Source of the DNA: Pseudomonas oryzicola
GTDB taxonomy: Bacteria; Pseudomonadota; Gammaproteobacteria; Pseudomonadales; Pseudomonadaceae
Direction: 5' to 3'
Assembly: GCF_014269185.2 (NCBI RefSeq)
Contig: NZ_JABWRZ020000001.1
Location: 2,195,001 to 2,259,000, forward strand
Length of the DNA stretch: 64,000 nt
In this document: piece by piece, positions 27,403 to 34,774 of the stretch
How the letters are laid out: every line of letters begins with the position of its first letter
Numbering within the stretch: position 1 is the first letter of the stretch
Made by a program: the position numbers and the translations under genes
The notes under the pieces: generated by a model
Told to the model about the DNA's origin: nothing
The model's database searches: none
What the model saw: only the letters and a program-made list of their open reading frames with translations

Positions 27403-27611
27403 GGCGCCACCTGCTGTGCGGCCAAGCGCTTTCTGCGTTGTTCCTGGCCCTGCCGCTCGTGCGCCGCGTAGACCCGTAGGCACTTCTTGCAGGTGACCTC
27501 TTGCGGTCGATCAGATCCGTCCATGTCTTCGCCGGCCTGGTTGCACGCGATCTGGCAGTCATGATCGTCGAAGCACCAGAAGTGCGAGACCAAGTGGATT
27601 ACCTTGCTCAC
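27399..27611 (-). CDS. Small Cys-containing phage protein
   Basis: 70 residues. A Cys/His-rich start (HFWCFDDHDCQIACNQAGED) and EVTCKKCLRVYAAHERQGQE suggest a small zinc-binding fold, with a basic C-terminal tail. It overlaps NinX (ATGA) downstream and the secreted protein gene upstream by ~50 bases. Function unknown. Confidence 0.6.
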   Translation of the reverse strand: MSKVIHLVSHFWCFDDHDCQIACNQAGEDMDGSDRPQEVTCKKCLRVYAAHERQGQEQRRKRLAAQQVAP

Positions 27612-27858
27612 ATCTCATACCTCTCATCAATCCAGCGCCCAGGCGCCAGAGCGGGTATAGGTTCGGGTTGGTTTCGTGCGGGGAGAGCTGGCGCTCGTTG
27701 CCGGCCTGCAGCTGGCTGTCGGGGATGCAGCTGATGCCGACCCCATTCAGCAGGTAGCAGGTGACGCCGCGCTTGCTGTCGTGCTGCACGTCGATGACGT
27801 TCTCGGTTGCGCTGGCACCGGTGGCCAGCAGCAGGAGGCAGAGGGCGAGGCGGGTCAT
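27559..27858 (-). CDS. Small exported phage protein
   Basis: 99 residues beginning with a signal peptide (MTRLALCLLLLATGASA). The mature part has two cysteines (GVTCYLLNGVGISCIPDSQL) likely to form a disulfide. Its last ~18 codons overlap the next gene, which is unusual, and the real C-terminus may have been shifted. Exported proteins in prophage early operons are often host-surface modifiers, but nothing specific can be assigned. Confidence 0.55.
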   Translation of the reverse strand: MTRLALCLLLLATGASATENVIDVQHDSKRGVTCYLLNGVGISCIPDSQLQAGNERQLSPHETNPNLYPLWRLGAGLMRGMRCEQGNPLGLALLVLRRS

Positions 27859-28055
27859 GGCTGCACCTTGCAGTTCTGGATCAGAGATATCGACGTGATT
27901 GCGCAGGGCAGTCCATTGTCAGCGGCCAGCTTCGCTTCCATGCTTTCGATTTGCTGGCGAGTTGGGGCGTCATCGGTGTCGCGCTCATGGAAGAGCCTGC
28001 CGCCGCCGACTTTGCACAGGTAGCCGATCAGGTAGGTCCGCTTGATTTCAGGCAC
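27855..28055 (-). CDS. Small phage protein, unknown
   Basis: 66 residues from a GTG with AAGGACG in front: MPEIKRTYLIGYLCKVGGGR, LFHERDTDDAPTRQQIESME, ending QNCKVQP. Its stop overlaps the start of the exported protein (ATGA), so they are translationally coupled. No known family recognised. Confidence 0.6.
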   Translation of the reverse strand: MPEIKRTYLIGYLCKVGGGRLFHERDTDDAPTRQQIESMEAKLAADNGLPCAITSISLIQNCKVQP

Positions 28056-28142
28056 AGGGCGTCCTTGGCCGCCATATCGCGGCAGTGAATAGAGGGGAGA
28101 GGGGTTACAGCGGAGTGGAGTACAAATGTGCTCCGGTGGGGC

Positions 28143-28397
28143 TCAGGCGAACATACCCAGGTCGCTGCGCACGTCGTGGTTCTTCTCGACATGGCCGCAC
28201 GGGTTGTTCCAAGAGTGGACCTGAAGACGCCTGCTGCCGTCGTAGCTGACGCTCGCGAAGGGTTCACCGCGTGGCCTGCCACAAACCCTGCACACCCACG
28301 GCAGGGTGACCTTAATGGAGTGGAAGCCACCGTGGTCTTGGCACACTGGAATAGTCACGCTTCGGTACTCTGCCGATGGTTGCATGGTGCCGGTCAT
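28143..28397 (-). CDS. Small phage protein with one CxxC pair
   Basis: 84 residues starting MTGTMQPSAEYRSVTIPVCQ. VCRVCGRPRG and NPCGHVEKNH suggest a zinc-binding ribbon. Its start overlaps the stop of the DUF3850 gene by four bases, so it is translationally coupled. Function unknown. Confidence 0.6.
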   Translation of the reverse strand: MTGTMQPSAEYRSVTIPVCQDHGGFHSIKVTLPWVCRVCGRPRGEPFASVSYDGSRRLQVHSWNNPCGHVEKNHDVRSDLGMFA

Positions 28398-28993
28398 AGC
28401 TTGCGCTCCAGGGCGGCACGGGCAACGGTGCCATCTTCGATGAAGTCCGGTTCGTCGCCGCACCAAAGGATGTTCAGCGGTTCGCCGCTCACGGTGTCCC
28501 AATTTCCGCTTTCGAAGTGGTAATGCTCGCGGTCTGCGTAGAACTTCAGCGCAGCGCGCAGCCGTTCAACCTCAGCGCTATAGGTCATCGGACCCAGTCC
28601 AACAATCGGCAGCCCAGTCGCCGCCGCATCCCTCTCTGCCTCTACTTTGGTCCACCAGAAGGCAGTACCAACCATCCAGGCTATAGCCTCGGGGTGGGGC
28701 TGCGGGGCTGGTTGGCCGTAGCTCAGCACGCACAAGTGATCCGGCAGGCCGTAGTGCTTTTGCACATGGGTGATAGTCCGGCGTAGAACCGTGCCGGTGT
28801 AGTCGCGGGAATCGTCGATCTCGCGGAGCAGAACCGTGTCGCCGACGGCGAACTCACGGTCTGAGCAATCCCGGACCTCGCCGGTCTTGAGGCCGCTGAG
28901 CAAGTCAGCCAGCGGGGTCTGTCGGATCTTCAGTTCGTGCTCACGCGGCACGCTGACCATCTCTGTGTTGCTGGATCGGTTTTCTGTGGGCAT
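28394..28993 (-). CDS. DUF3850 (ASCH/PUA-like) phage protein
   Basis: 199 residues. Residues ~17-95 match DUF3850: HELKIRQTPLADLLSGLKTG, EVRDCSDREFAVGDTVLLRE, TITHVQKHYGLPDHLCVLSY. The remaining ~100 residues contain EVERLRAALKFYADREHYHF, a segment often found as a separate phage protein, so this may be a fusion. ASCH/PUA-like domains bind RNA or nucleotides. It begins the leftward operon block left of the zinc-ribbon gene and has GAGG before the ATG. Confidence 0.75.
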   Translation of the reverse strand: MPTENRSSNTEMVSVPREHELKIRQTPLADLLSGLKTGEVRDCSDREFAVGDTVLLREIDDSRDYTGTVLRRTITHVQKHYGLPDHLCVLSYGQPAPQPHPEAIAWMVGTAFWWTKVEAERDAAATGLPIVGLGPMTYSAEVERLRAALKFYADREHYHFESGNWDTVSGEPLNILWCGDEPDFIEDGTVARAALERKL

Positions 28994-29052
28994 GGGGATA
29001 CCTCAAGAGAATTGGTCTAGAGTCAATTAGCCACTACAAGGAGGGCTGCAAC

Positions 29053-29286
29053 ATGGAATGCTTCGTGTGCGGTACTGAATCCGAGCGGTTCCAAACCGTT
29101 GGTGATTGGACAGAGCTAAATTGTCCTGATGGATGTGGTCACTACCGGTTATCCGGAACCCTTGCCGGTGAGCTGGCAGTTAATGGGCGAAGGCTGGATG
29201 TAGATGGAACGAGAACTTGGCTCGCAACACAGCGCGTTACTCACCCGGCGCCGCTGATTACTTCTTCGACAGCAATTTACGGCTAA
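29053..29286 (+). CDS. Zinc-ribbon protein, probably truncated, opposite to its neighbours
   Basis: 77 residues with a strong AAGGAGGG site. MECFVCGTESERFQTVGDWT and LNCPDGCGHYRLSG give two Cys pairs. The end (RTWLATQRVTHPAPLITSST) looks like the interior of a longer protein. It is a single rightward gene inserted between leftward phage genes, with codon use more AT-rich than they have, and its stop overlaps the methyltransferase stop. This suggests a small acquired gene. Confidence 0.6.
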   Translation: MECFVCGTESERFQTVGDWTELNCPDGCGHYRLSGTLAGELAVNGRRLDVDGTRTWLATQRVTHPAPLITSSTAIYG

Positions 29287-30206
29287 GCAGCTTTAAGCAG
29301 TGCCTCAATCACCCGCTGACCAGCTAGAGGCGGTACCGCATTTCCTGCCATGTGCATGGTCAGCCGGTGGTTGTCCGGGCGCAGGGTGTCTGCCGGGAAG
29401 GACATTGCGGCCAGGGCCTCGCTGGCGCTGAGCATCCGCATACGGTCACCGTCGACCAGGGCCCAGCGGTCCAAGGTGGTGATGGTGCCGATCGGCCGGT
29501 TGATGTCGCGGCCGGTGGTACCGGAGCCTTTGCCGTAGTAGGGCATGATGAACCGGCCCCCGAAGCGCTGGCGGCCGTTGCGCACCCGGTCGAGCGTGGC
29601 CTGGGCCCGGCCTGGCTTCTCGATGAGAGACCAGCGCCCGGCGTCGAAGTCGAGGAAGGTGCTTGCCGGCACATGCCGCTCCTGCGGTAACTGCAGCATC
29701 AGTGGGGCCTTGCTGCGCGTCAGGACCATGAACAGGCGCACCCGGTGTTGCGGCACGCCGAGGTCTGCGCAGTCCACGATGTGCGGCGCACACTGGTAGC
29801 CCATCGCTTGGATGGCCTGCAACCAAGCTGGGTAGAGCAGCCAGTCGGTGAACTCTGGCACGTTCTCGATCACTGCCGCCTGCGGCCGGTGGAACTCAAG
29901 GGCCGATACCGGCGCCCAGGCCGTCGAGCGCGAGGCGTCGTGCTCGGGATTGCCCGACTTCTTGCCGCGGGCCTTGGCGTGGCCCTGGCAGCAGGGCGAA
30001 GCCAGCAGGATGTCGTGTGCCGGTACCTGCTCCCAGCGTGCCTGGTGCAGGTCCTGGCATACGTGCTGCGTGTCGGGGTGGTTGGCGCTGTGCCATTCAA
30101 CGGCTACCGGCCAGTGGTTTGCCGCCCAGAGAACCTGGACGCCTGCGGCGCGCGCGCCGGTGCTCCATCCACCGAGGCCGGCGAACAGGTCGATTGCTGT
30201 GGTCAT
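29283..30206 (-). CDS. dcm: Phage C5-cytosine DNA methyltransferase
   Basis: 307 residues. SAM motif I is AIDLFAGLGGWSTGARAAG, motif IV with the nucleophile Cys is ILLASPCCQGHAKARGKKSG (Pro-Cys-Cys-Gln instead of the usual Pro-Pro-Cys-Gln), motif VI is AVIENVPEF, motif VIII QHRVRLFMVL, and motifs IX-X are at the C-terminus (GNAVPPLAGQRVIEAL). The target-recognition region is short. No restriction endonuclease is nearby, so it probably protects phage DNA from host restriction. Followed upstream by a second methyltransferase gene 18 bases away. Confidence 0.92.
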   Translation of the reverse strand: MTTAIDLFAGLGGWSTGARAAGVQVLWAANHWPVAVEWHSANHPDTQHVCQDLHQARWEQVPAHDILLASPCCQGHAKARGKKSGNPEHDASRSTAWAPVSALEFHRPQAAVIENVPEFTDWLLYPAWLQAIQAMGYQCAPHIVDCADLGVPQHRVRLFMVLTRSKAPLMLQLPQERHVPASTFLDFDAGRWSLIEKPGRAQATLDRVRNGRQRFGGRFIMPYYGKGSGTTGRDINRPIGTITTLDRWALVDGDRMRMLSASEALAAMSFPADTLRPDNHRLTMHMAGNAVPPLAGQRVIEALLKAA

Positions 30207-30223
30207 GGTGTCTCGCTGTAATG

Positions 30224-31441
30224 TCAGCTGCCAAAGAGGCTCAGTTGTTGTTCAGCTGGCGGCTCCCGCAAGGCGACAGCTTTCGCCAGCTCGTGCTCAA
30301 TACGTCCCTTGGCGATCGCCAAGTACTCCGGGTCTAGCTCGCAGCCGATGAAGTTGAATCCTTCGCGCATGGCGGCTTTGCCTGTGCTTCCGCTTCCCAT
30401 GAACGGGTCGAGGGCGGTACCGCCAGGCGGGGTTACCAGGCGCAGCAGGTAGGCCATCAGATCAGTCGGCTTGACCGTGGGGTGGTGGTTCCCATTGCGC
30501 TTTGGCCAATCGGCGTTCTCGCGCTCCCGCATGGTGGCCCCGGCGGCCACGGCCGGCTGCTCGCCGACAGGAAGACCGTCGTTGCGGTCGGCGCGGCTCG
30601 CCTTGGCGCAGTAGAAGAACCGCGCTGCGCTGCCTGAGTCCATGCGGCGCTCGCCAGGCTTCATCCTGAACCCGACCAGTCCGGCATTGCTGCTGTTGGC
30701 CGATGGTTCTTCGCCACGGCCGCGCCGCATGGCTCCGTAGGCGTTTTGAGTCTTCCTGGCTTCGCTGTTGGTGCTGGCGTTGGCGAGTTGGCCTGGGGCG
30801 TCAGGGAACTGCTCGAGAGCTACCGGGCTACCATCGTGGATCAGGTTGGCGGGCCAACGGCCAACATTCGGGTCACGTCCAGACTCATCGCCGGTCTCTC
30901 GGCGCAAAGATCCATCAGCCGAGCCAGACAAGCTATTGCCCGCTGCAGCTCTGCTGAGGCTGGCTGGCACAGACTTGCTGTCACCGATGCGGCACCCATC
31001 GATGTTCAGCGCCCCCGTGCCATGCGTCAGAACGTTCGTCGCCACGGTTCCGATCAGGGGCTTGCGTGCCATGGTGATCGGCTCCAATGCTGGCTTGAGT
31101 GCGGTGCCCCAGCCTTGCCAGGCGCCGCCGAGGTTGTGCGACTTTGGGAAGCCAGAGCCGTACACCCACGCGATCATGTCGCGGATCTCGAAGCCCGCGT
31201 CCTCGATACGGACGGCCATGCGGTGCTGGGTGCGGGTGCCGGCGAACGCCAGAAGATGGCCGCCAGGCTTGAGCACTCGCAGGCACTCTGCCCAGATATT
31301 GACACTGGGCACGTCGTAACCCCAGCGCTTGCCCATGAAGCTCAGTCCATAGGGCGGGTCGGTGACAATACTGTCGATCGAGTTATCGGGCATGTCCCGC
31401 ATCGCCTCGATGCAGTCGCCAAGGTGAAGCATGTACGTCAT
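30224..31441 (-). CDS. DNA N-methyltransferase (adenine N6 or cytosine N4)
   Basis: 405 residues. The catalytic motif IV is SIVTDPPYGLSFMGKRW near the N-terminus and the SAM-binding motif I is ALDPFMGSGSTGKAA near the C-terminus, so the motif order is that of the beta class. HHPTVKPTDLMAYLLRLVTP is the usual sequence before motif I. GGAG lies six bases ahead of the ATG at 31441. The centre (about residues 125-290) is a long variable region that should hold target recognition. No partner nuclease is present. Confidence 0.92.
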   Translation of the reverse strand: MTYMLHLGDCIEAMRDMPDNSIDSIVTDPPYGLSFMGKRWGYDVPSVNIWAECLRVLKPGGHLLAFAGTRTQHRMAVRIEDAGFEIRDMIAWVYGSGFPKSHNLGGAWQGWGTALKPALEPITMARKPLIGTVATNVLTHGTGALNIDGCRIGDSKSVPASLSRAAAGNSLSGSADGSLRRETGDESGRDPNVGRWPANLIHDGSPVALEQFPDAPGQLANASTNSEARKTQNAYGAMRRGRGEEPSANSSNAGLVGFRMKPGERRMDSGSAARFFYCAKASRADRNDGLPVGEQPAVAAGATMRERENADWPKRNGNHHPTVKPTDLMAYLLRLVTPPGGTALDPFMGSGSTGKAAMREGFNFIGCELDPEYLAIAKGRIEHELAKAVALREPPAEQQLSLFGS

Positions 31442-31535
31442 GGCAGGCTCCAGGCGTGCAGGCGCCGCCCTCGCCGGGGAGGCGTTCATCGTTTGATAGG
31501 GGAAGGCGCTGGCGGGCAGCGCTTGGTGTCAGTTT

Positions 31536-31564
31536 TTGCGGAAGGATTCGATCTTTGCTATAAA
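31536..31564 (+). promoter_or_regulatory. Promoter of the lipoprotein pair
   Basis: TTGCGG and TATAAA are 17 bases apart, and TGC precedes the -10 (extended -10). It lies 29 bases ahead of the first lipoprotein ATG, in the gap divergent from the methyltransferase gene. Confidence 0.65.
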
Positions 31565-31592
31565 GCCCGACCATTTCACAGGAAGGATCCTT

Positions 31593-31763
31593 ATGAAACG
31601 CACCATCATTGGCGCCATGCTCGTTGCTGTTACTGCGCTGTCGTTGAGCGGCTGCTTCGAATCCGAGGCCGAAGAGAAGGCGAAGGAGCAGCAAGAAGCC
31701 AGCGAGAAATTTTGGAAAATCACTCCGCCAGACGAGAGCCAGGACCAAGGGTTCAAGCCATGA
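31593..31763 (+). CDS. Small lipoprotein A1 (56 residues)
   Basis: MKRTIIGAMLVAVTALSLSG then CFESEAEEKAKEQQEASEKF: a lipoprotein signal with lipobox LSLSGC followed by a charged helix and the tail WKITPPDESQDQGFKP. Preceded by AGGAAGGAT. It has its own promoter and lies between leftward genes, so it is an independently expressed accessory gene. A near copy (A3) lies at 49030-49200 outside the prophage. Its stop overlaps the start of a second related lipoprotein. Function unknown; surface exclusion is a possibility. Confidence 0.8.
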   Translation: MKRTIIGAMLVAVTALSLSGCFESEAEEKAKEQQEASEKFWKITPPDESQDQGFKP

Positions 31764-31933
31764 TCCGTGCCTTCGCACTAGCTATCATTGCTTTAGTCAG
31801 CGCTGGGTTGCTCAGTGGGTGTCTGGAGTCAGACGCAGAGAAGCAGGCCCAAATCGACGAGCAGAAGTCTAAGGACTTTTGGGACATGGGCGGTCCTACT
31901 GATCGCAGCAAGAGCAAGGGTTACACGCCCTGA
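31760..31933 (+). CDS. Small lipoprotein A2 (57 residues), paralogue of A1
   Basis: MIRAFALAIIALVSAGLLSG then CLESDAEKQAQIDEQKSKDF: lipobox GLLSGC, a charged helix, and the tail WDMGGPTDRSKSKGYTP. It shares the layout of A1 (C-[FL]-E-S-[ED]-A-E, F-W, and S-x-x-x-G-[FY]-x-P at the end), so the two arose by tandem duplication followed by divergence. ATGA overlap with A1 implies coupled translation. A terminator hairpin follows. Confidence 0.75.
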   Translation: MIRAFALAIIALVSAGLLSGCLESDAEKQAQIDEQKSKDFWDMGGPTDRSKSKGYTP

Positions 31934-31948
31934 CGCACCGCTTTTCTT

Positions 31949-31976
31949 AACGCCGCCGACATAGGCGGCGTTTTCA
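31949..31976 (+). terminator. Terminator of the lipoprotein cassette
   Basis: CGCCGCC and GGCGGCG pair around GACATA and are followed by TTTTCATATG. The same sequence, with one stem mismatch, ends the second cassette at 49214-49241. Confidence 0.8.
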
Positions 31977-32011
31977 TATGCGCGGTTGCGCTGGCGGGCA
32001 GCACCGGAGGG

Positions 32012-32425
32012 TCAGGCGGCGCGCACCTTGAAGGTCAGCATTGCTGTGGCGTCGTCGTTGAAGCACTCGGCCAGTTCCTGATAGGCCCGGTACTTGGCCT
32101 GGCTGCGGGTCGCTGCCCACACGCGCTGCACGTAGTGGCGCGCATCGCCCAGCATGTACCGAACGTCATCCCAGTCGTACATGCCATTGGCGAGAACTTC
32201 CCACTGCTTCAGCGGCAGCTTCTCGGCCATTTCGCCGTACTGCATCTCCCAGGTGGGGTGGTAGTTGCGAATGCGCTTCTTCGGATCGCTGTCGAGGATG
32301 ACGCCGATGTAGTGGCCACGGTCGGCCATTATCACGACTGGCTCACCGTTGGCGATGACTCGGCGCCCGATCTCGGCCGGCACGTCGTAGGTTCGGCGGA
32401 CGTAGTCGCAGTTGTAGTTGCTCAT
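32012..32425 (-). CDS. Conserved phage protein of unknown function
   Basis: 137 residues from MSNYNCDYVRRTYDVPAEIG. The N-terminal half (RRVIANGEPVVIMADRGHYI, GVILDSDPKKRIRNYHPTWE) is a small beta-rich domain that I recall from other phage early regions without a function. The C-terminal half (DDVRYMLGDARHYVQRVWAA, TRSQAKYRAYQELAECFNDD) is helical. It is leftward, and a rightward NYN gene starts 111 bases away. Confidence 0.65.
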   Translation of the reverse strand: MSNYNCDYVRRTYDVPAEIGRRVIANGEPVVIMADRGHYIGVILDSDPKKRIRNYHPTWEMQYGEMAEKLPLKQWEVLANGMYDWDDVRYMLGDARHYVQRVWAATRSQAKYRAYQELAECFNDDATAMLTFKVRAA

Positions 32426-32535
32426 GGCTTTCTCCATGCATGCGCCGCCCTCCGTGGCCGGATGCGGCATGGTGGCAATTTGGTTTGGGATGGGGTATTA
32501 CGGGTGACCGGCACGGAGCCGGATTAGGAGATCGA

Positions 32536-33072
32536 ATGGCAAACCTGGTTTATGTGGACAATTCCAACGTCTGGATCGAGGGAATGCATGTTGCTGCTTA
32601 TGCGAACGGGTTGGCACCTGACGTGTGGGCAGCAGTGCAAAACAAGATCTGCGACCATAGCTGGAAGCTTGATTTCGGGAAGCTTTTCCAGTTTGCAGGT
32701 GGAGACAAGGCAGATGTGCGCAAGGCGGCGCTCTTCGGTTCTCGGCCACCGCAAAATGACTCCGTGTGGGATGCTGCGCGACGCAACGGCTTCCAAGTCA
32801 CGACCTACGACCGAAACGTCGTAAATCATGAAAAGAAGATTGATACGGATATCGTGGCTACGATGATCGAAGATTCCTTCACGGTTCTTCAGCCCGGTGA
32901 CGAAATCACGCTTGTTGCTGGCGATGCAGACTATGTTCCGGCCATTGAGAAATTGAAGGCTCGTGGAATTGCAGTCCATGTAGTGTTCTGGAAGCACGCC
33001 TCTCGCGAACTCAAGCAAGCAGCAACCAAATTCGTTGAGCTGGATCCTTACCTCAATCACCTTTCTCGCTAA
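32536..33072 (+). CDS. NYN-domain (LabA/PIN-like) putative RNase, accessory gene
   Basis: 178 residues with AGGAG before the ATG. NYN/PIN features: the first acidic residue and Asn in LVYVDNSNVWIEGMHVAAYA, EKKIDTDIVATMIEDSFT (Lys-x-x-Asp) and ITLVAGDADYVPAIEKLKAR (GD-x-D). These line up as the metal-binding acids of a PIN-like nuclease. It is a single rightward gene between leftward phage genes, more AT-rich, and its 3' end overlaps its convergent neighbour by 20 bases. It is probably an acquired gene of the lysogen rather than a phage growth gene. Confidence 0.82.
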   Translation: MANLVYVDNSNVWIEGMHVAAYANGLAPDVWAAVQNKICDHSWKLDFGKLFQFAGGDKADVRKAALFGSRPPQNDSVWDAARRNGFQVTTYDRNVVNHEKKIDTDIVATMIEDSFTVLQPGDEITLVAGDADYVPAIEKLKARGIAVHVVFWKHASRELKQAATKFVELDPYLNHLSR

Positions 33073-33580
33073 CTGGGCAAACGACCTCATCCCCCGGGTC
33101 TTGTTGAATCATCAGCATGCTTTTCCGCGCGAAGGCCAAGGCCAGCCTTGGCGAGATGCTGATTTCGTGCCGCGGCGGGGTGAGAAACTTCGCCGCGTGC
33201 AGCGCGCCCAGGGCGTGAATGCTATGGATCAGCGCCTCGATCATCTGGCTGTACGTCGTGTCAGCCCAGCCGCAAATCGCTCGCAGGTGCTGGCCAGTTC
33301 GCTTCCTGGCTGACAGCCTCAACGGTTCAGTCCGCGCCACAACCCGGTGACCTTTGATTTCGTGGCGCGCAATCCTGAACAGTGCGTGATGTCCGAGAGC
33401 CTCGACGTGATGAATCATCAGCGTCATCGCCTCGCCCTGTTCCTCGATCCCGGCCCATTCCATCAGTTCCAGCAGGGCCTGTTTAGTCCCTGGTCGAACC
33501 TTCAAGCGCAGGTCTTCTTCCTGCAGGCGCTCGGCCTTCTCGCGCCGGCGCTTGTCGCGCTCTTGGGGCGTCATAGCCAT
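33053..33580 (-). CDS. Phage protein of unknown function
   Basis: 175 residues with AAGGAGG seven bases from the ATG. A basic, charged N-terminus (MTPQERDKRRREKAERLQEE) is followed by helical regions (GTKQALLELMEWAGIEEQGE) with a ribbon-helix-helix-like feel, so DNA or RNA binding is possible but unproven. Leftward early operon. Confidence 0.6.
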   Translation of the reverse strand: MAMTPQERDKRRREKAERLQEEDLRLKVRPGTKQALLELMEWAGIEEQGEAMTLMIHHVEALGHHALFRIARHEIKGHRVVARTEPLRLSARKRTGQHLRAICGWADTTYSQMIEALIHSIHALGALHAAKFLTPPRHEISISPRLALAFARKSMLMIQQDPGDEVVCPVSEKGD

Positions 33581-33592
33581 TCGGCACCTCCT

Positions 33593-33664
33593 TCAATCCG
33601 CTGGGCGGTAGGTTGAATTGTTCTTGCCGCCGGCGCTGGCGGACCAGTTGTTGAGCTTTTTCAT
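33593..33664 (-). CDS. Possible 23-residue phage peptide
   Basis: The minus strand reads MKKLNNWSASAGGKNNSTYR then PAD. Its ATG overlaps the stop of the HTH gene (ATGA), and its end lies just before the ribosome site of the next gene, so it exactly fills the gap. AGGAA precedes the start. No homologue known to me. Confidence 0.3.
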   Translation of the reverse strand: MKKLNNWSASAGGKNNSTYRPAD

Positions 33665-34203
33665 TTCCTGATGCGTACCCGTGGGAAGTCGATACCGTTG
33701 CGCTCGATTATGTTGACCAGCGTCCCATAGTTGAGGCTCAACTGCTCGGCCACCTGGGCGCGGTGCAGGCCGGTATCCCGCAACGCGCAGATCCGCTGGA
33801 CCACCTTCAGCTCCTCGATCCGCTTCAGGTTCCGCTGGATCTGGCGTTGGGCGTCCCGCTTGCTGTTTGCCGACTTCTTCCGCTCCGGGCGCCGGAAAAC
33901 GAAGTTGCCTTCGCGGGCCGCTCGGAATAGGGCCTGCTTAGAAATGCCAGTGGCCTCGTGGACCTGCTGGCAGGTCATGGTTTTGGCCATCTCCGCAACC
34001 TGGTCGGCGCGGGCTTTCATTTTTTCCTTGCGTGGCGATGGTGCGGCCTTCTTGGCGGGCGCCTTTGAAGCCGGCGCTGGCTGAGCTTCAGGGCCTTTGC
34101 GCGGAGGCAGTGGCCGATAGGTGAAGCCCTCCAGCACGACGAGTTGGCCGCCAGACGCGAAGAAGGCCGCTTTGGCGGCCTCCAGGTCGATGGATTGGTT
34201 CAT
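33661..34203 (-). CDS. Phage DNA-binding protein with two helix-turn-helix segments
   Basis: 180 residues. After a Pro/Ala/Lys-rich linker (residues 30-60), two HTH-like segments are visible: AEMAKTMTCQQVHEATGISK followed by QALFRAAREGNF, and RTGLHRAQVAEQL-type sequence (ALRDTGLHRAQVAEQLSLNY, GTLVNIIERNG). The spacing and the basic region between (RRPERKKSANSKRDAQRQIQ) point to DNA binding. GAGG precedes the ATG. A regulatory role is inferred. It is not a recognisable CI-type repressor. Confidence 0.68.
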   Translation of the reverse strand: MNQSIDLEAAKAAFFASGGQLVVLEGFTYRPLPPRKGPEAQPAPASKAPAKKAAPSPRKEKMKARADQVAEMAKTMTCQQVHEATGISKQALFRAAREGNFVFRRPERKKSANSKRDAQRQIQRNLKRIEELKVVQRICALRDTGLHRAQVAEQLSLNYGTLVNIIERNGIDFPRVRIRK

Positions 34204-34210
34204 GCTTGCC

Positions 34211-34774
34211 TCACTTGATGCGGATCGAGCTCTCGCCGCGCTCAAGGTGCGCCCAGGCTGGCTCTGGGATGAGTTCGTCTTCACAGTCTTCGCCGGCAGC
34301 CATGCGCTTGTGCACGGCTTCGTTGTGCTCGCGGACGGCCTTGAGCTTGGCGGCGATGGCATTCTTGTCCGGTGCGATCTTGGTCACCACAGACGTCAGT
34401 TCATCCGGTACCGCCTGTTCGTTGTCGACGATTACCTTCTCTTTGCCGGTGACGAGGCTGATGGTGAAAAGCGGGCGCTTGATCGTCTTGATGTTGGCCG
34501 CGTCCATGTTCCGGCGCAGGTAGTCGGTGATGGCCGTGACGCTGTTGGCCTTGATGCGCTTGAGTTCGTTGAGGCGGTCGATTTCCGCGTCGATCGCGCT
34601 GATGTCGCCCTCGATGTTCCGGCGCAGCATGACGATGTTGTCTGCCTTCACCTCGAACTCGCCCTGGATGCCGGCCATGGTGTCCTGAATGGCCTGCTTG
34701 AGGCCTTCATCGTCGGTGTCACACATTGCGGCCAATTCGGCCATCTGGTCGGTGAGTGCGTAGAGCTGGGTCAT
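34211..34774 (-). CDS. Siphovirus Gp157 family protein
   Basis: 187 residues. The long central coiled coil (AIDAEIDRLNELKRIKANSV, TAITDYLRRNMDAANIKTIK, then RPLFTISLVTGKEKVIVDNE) and the strand-rich stretch after it are the Gp157 (PF05565) pattern. In some streptococcal phages Gp157 has been linked to phage resistance; in other phages it sits among recombination genes, as here. It overlaps the upstream recombination gene by four bases. Confidence 0.82.
   Translation of the reverse strand: MTQLYALTDQMAELAAMCDTDDEGLKQAIQDTMAGIQGEFEVKADNIVMLRRNIEGDISAIDAEIDRLNELKRIKANSVTAITDYLRRNMDAANIKTIKRPLFTISLVTGKEKVIVDNEQAVPDELTSVVTKIAPDKNAIAAKLKAVREHNEAVHKRMAAGEDCEDELIPEPAWAHLERGESSIRIK

Noticed and set aside
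31441..31489. A 16-codon N-terminal extension of the N-methyltransferase
   Set aside because: GGAG sits just before the ATG at 31441, and the extension (Ala/Pro/Arg-rich) is not conserved-looking.
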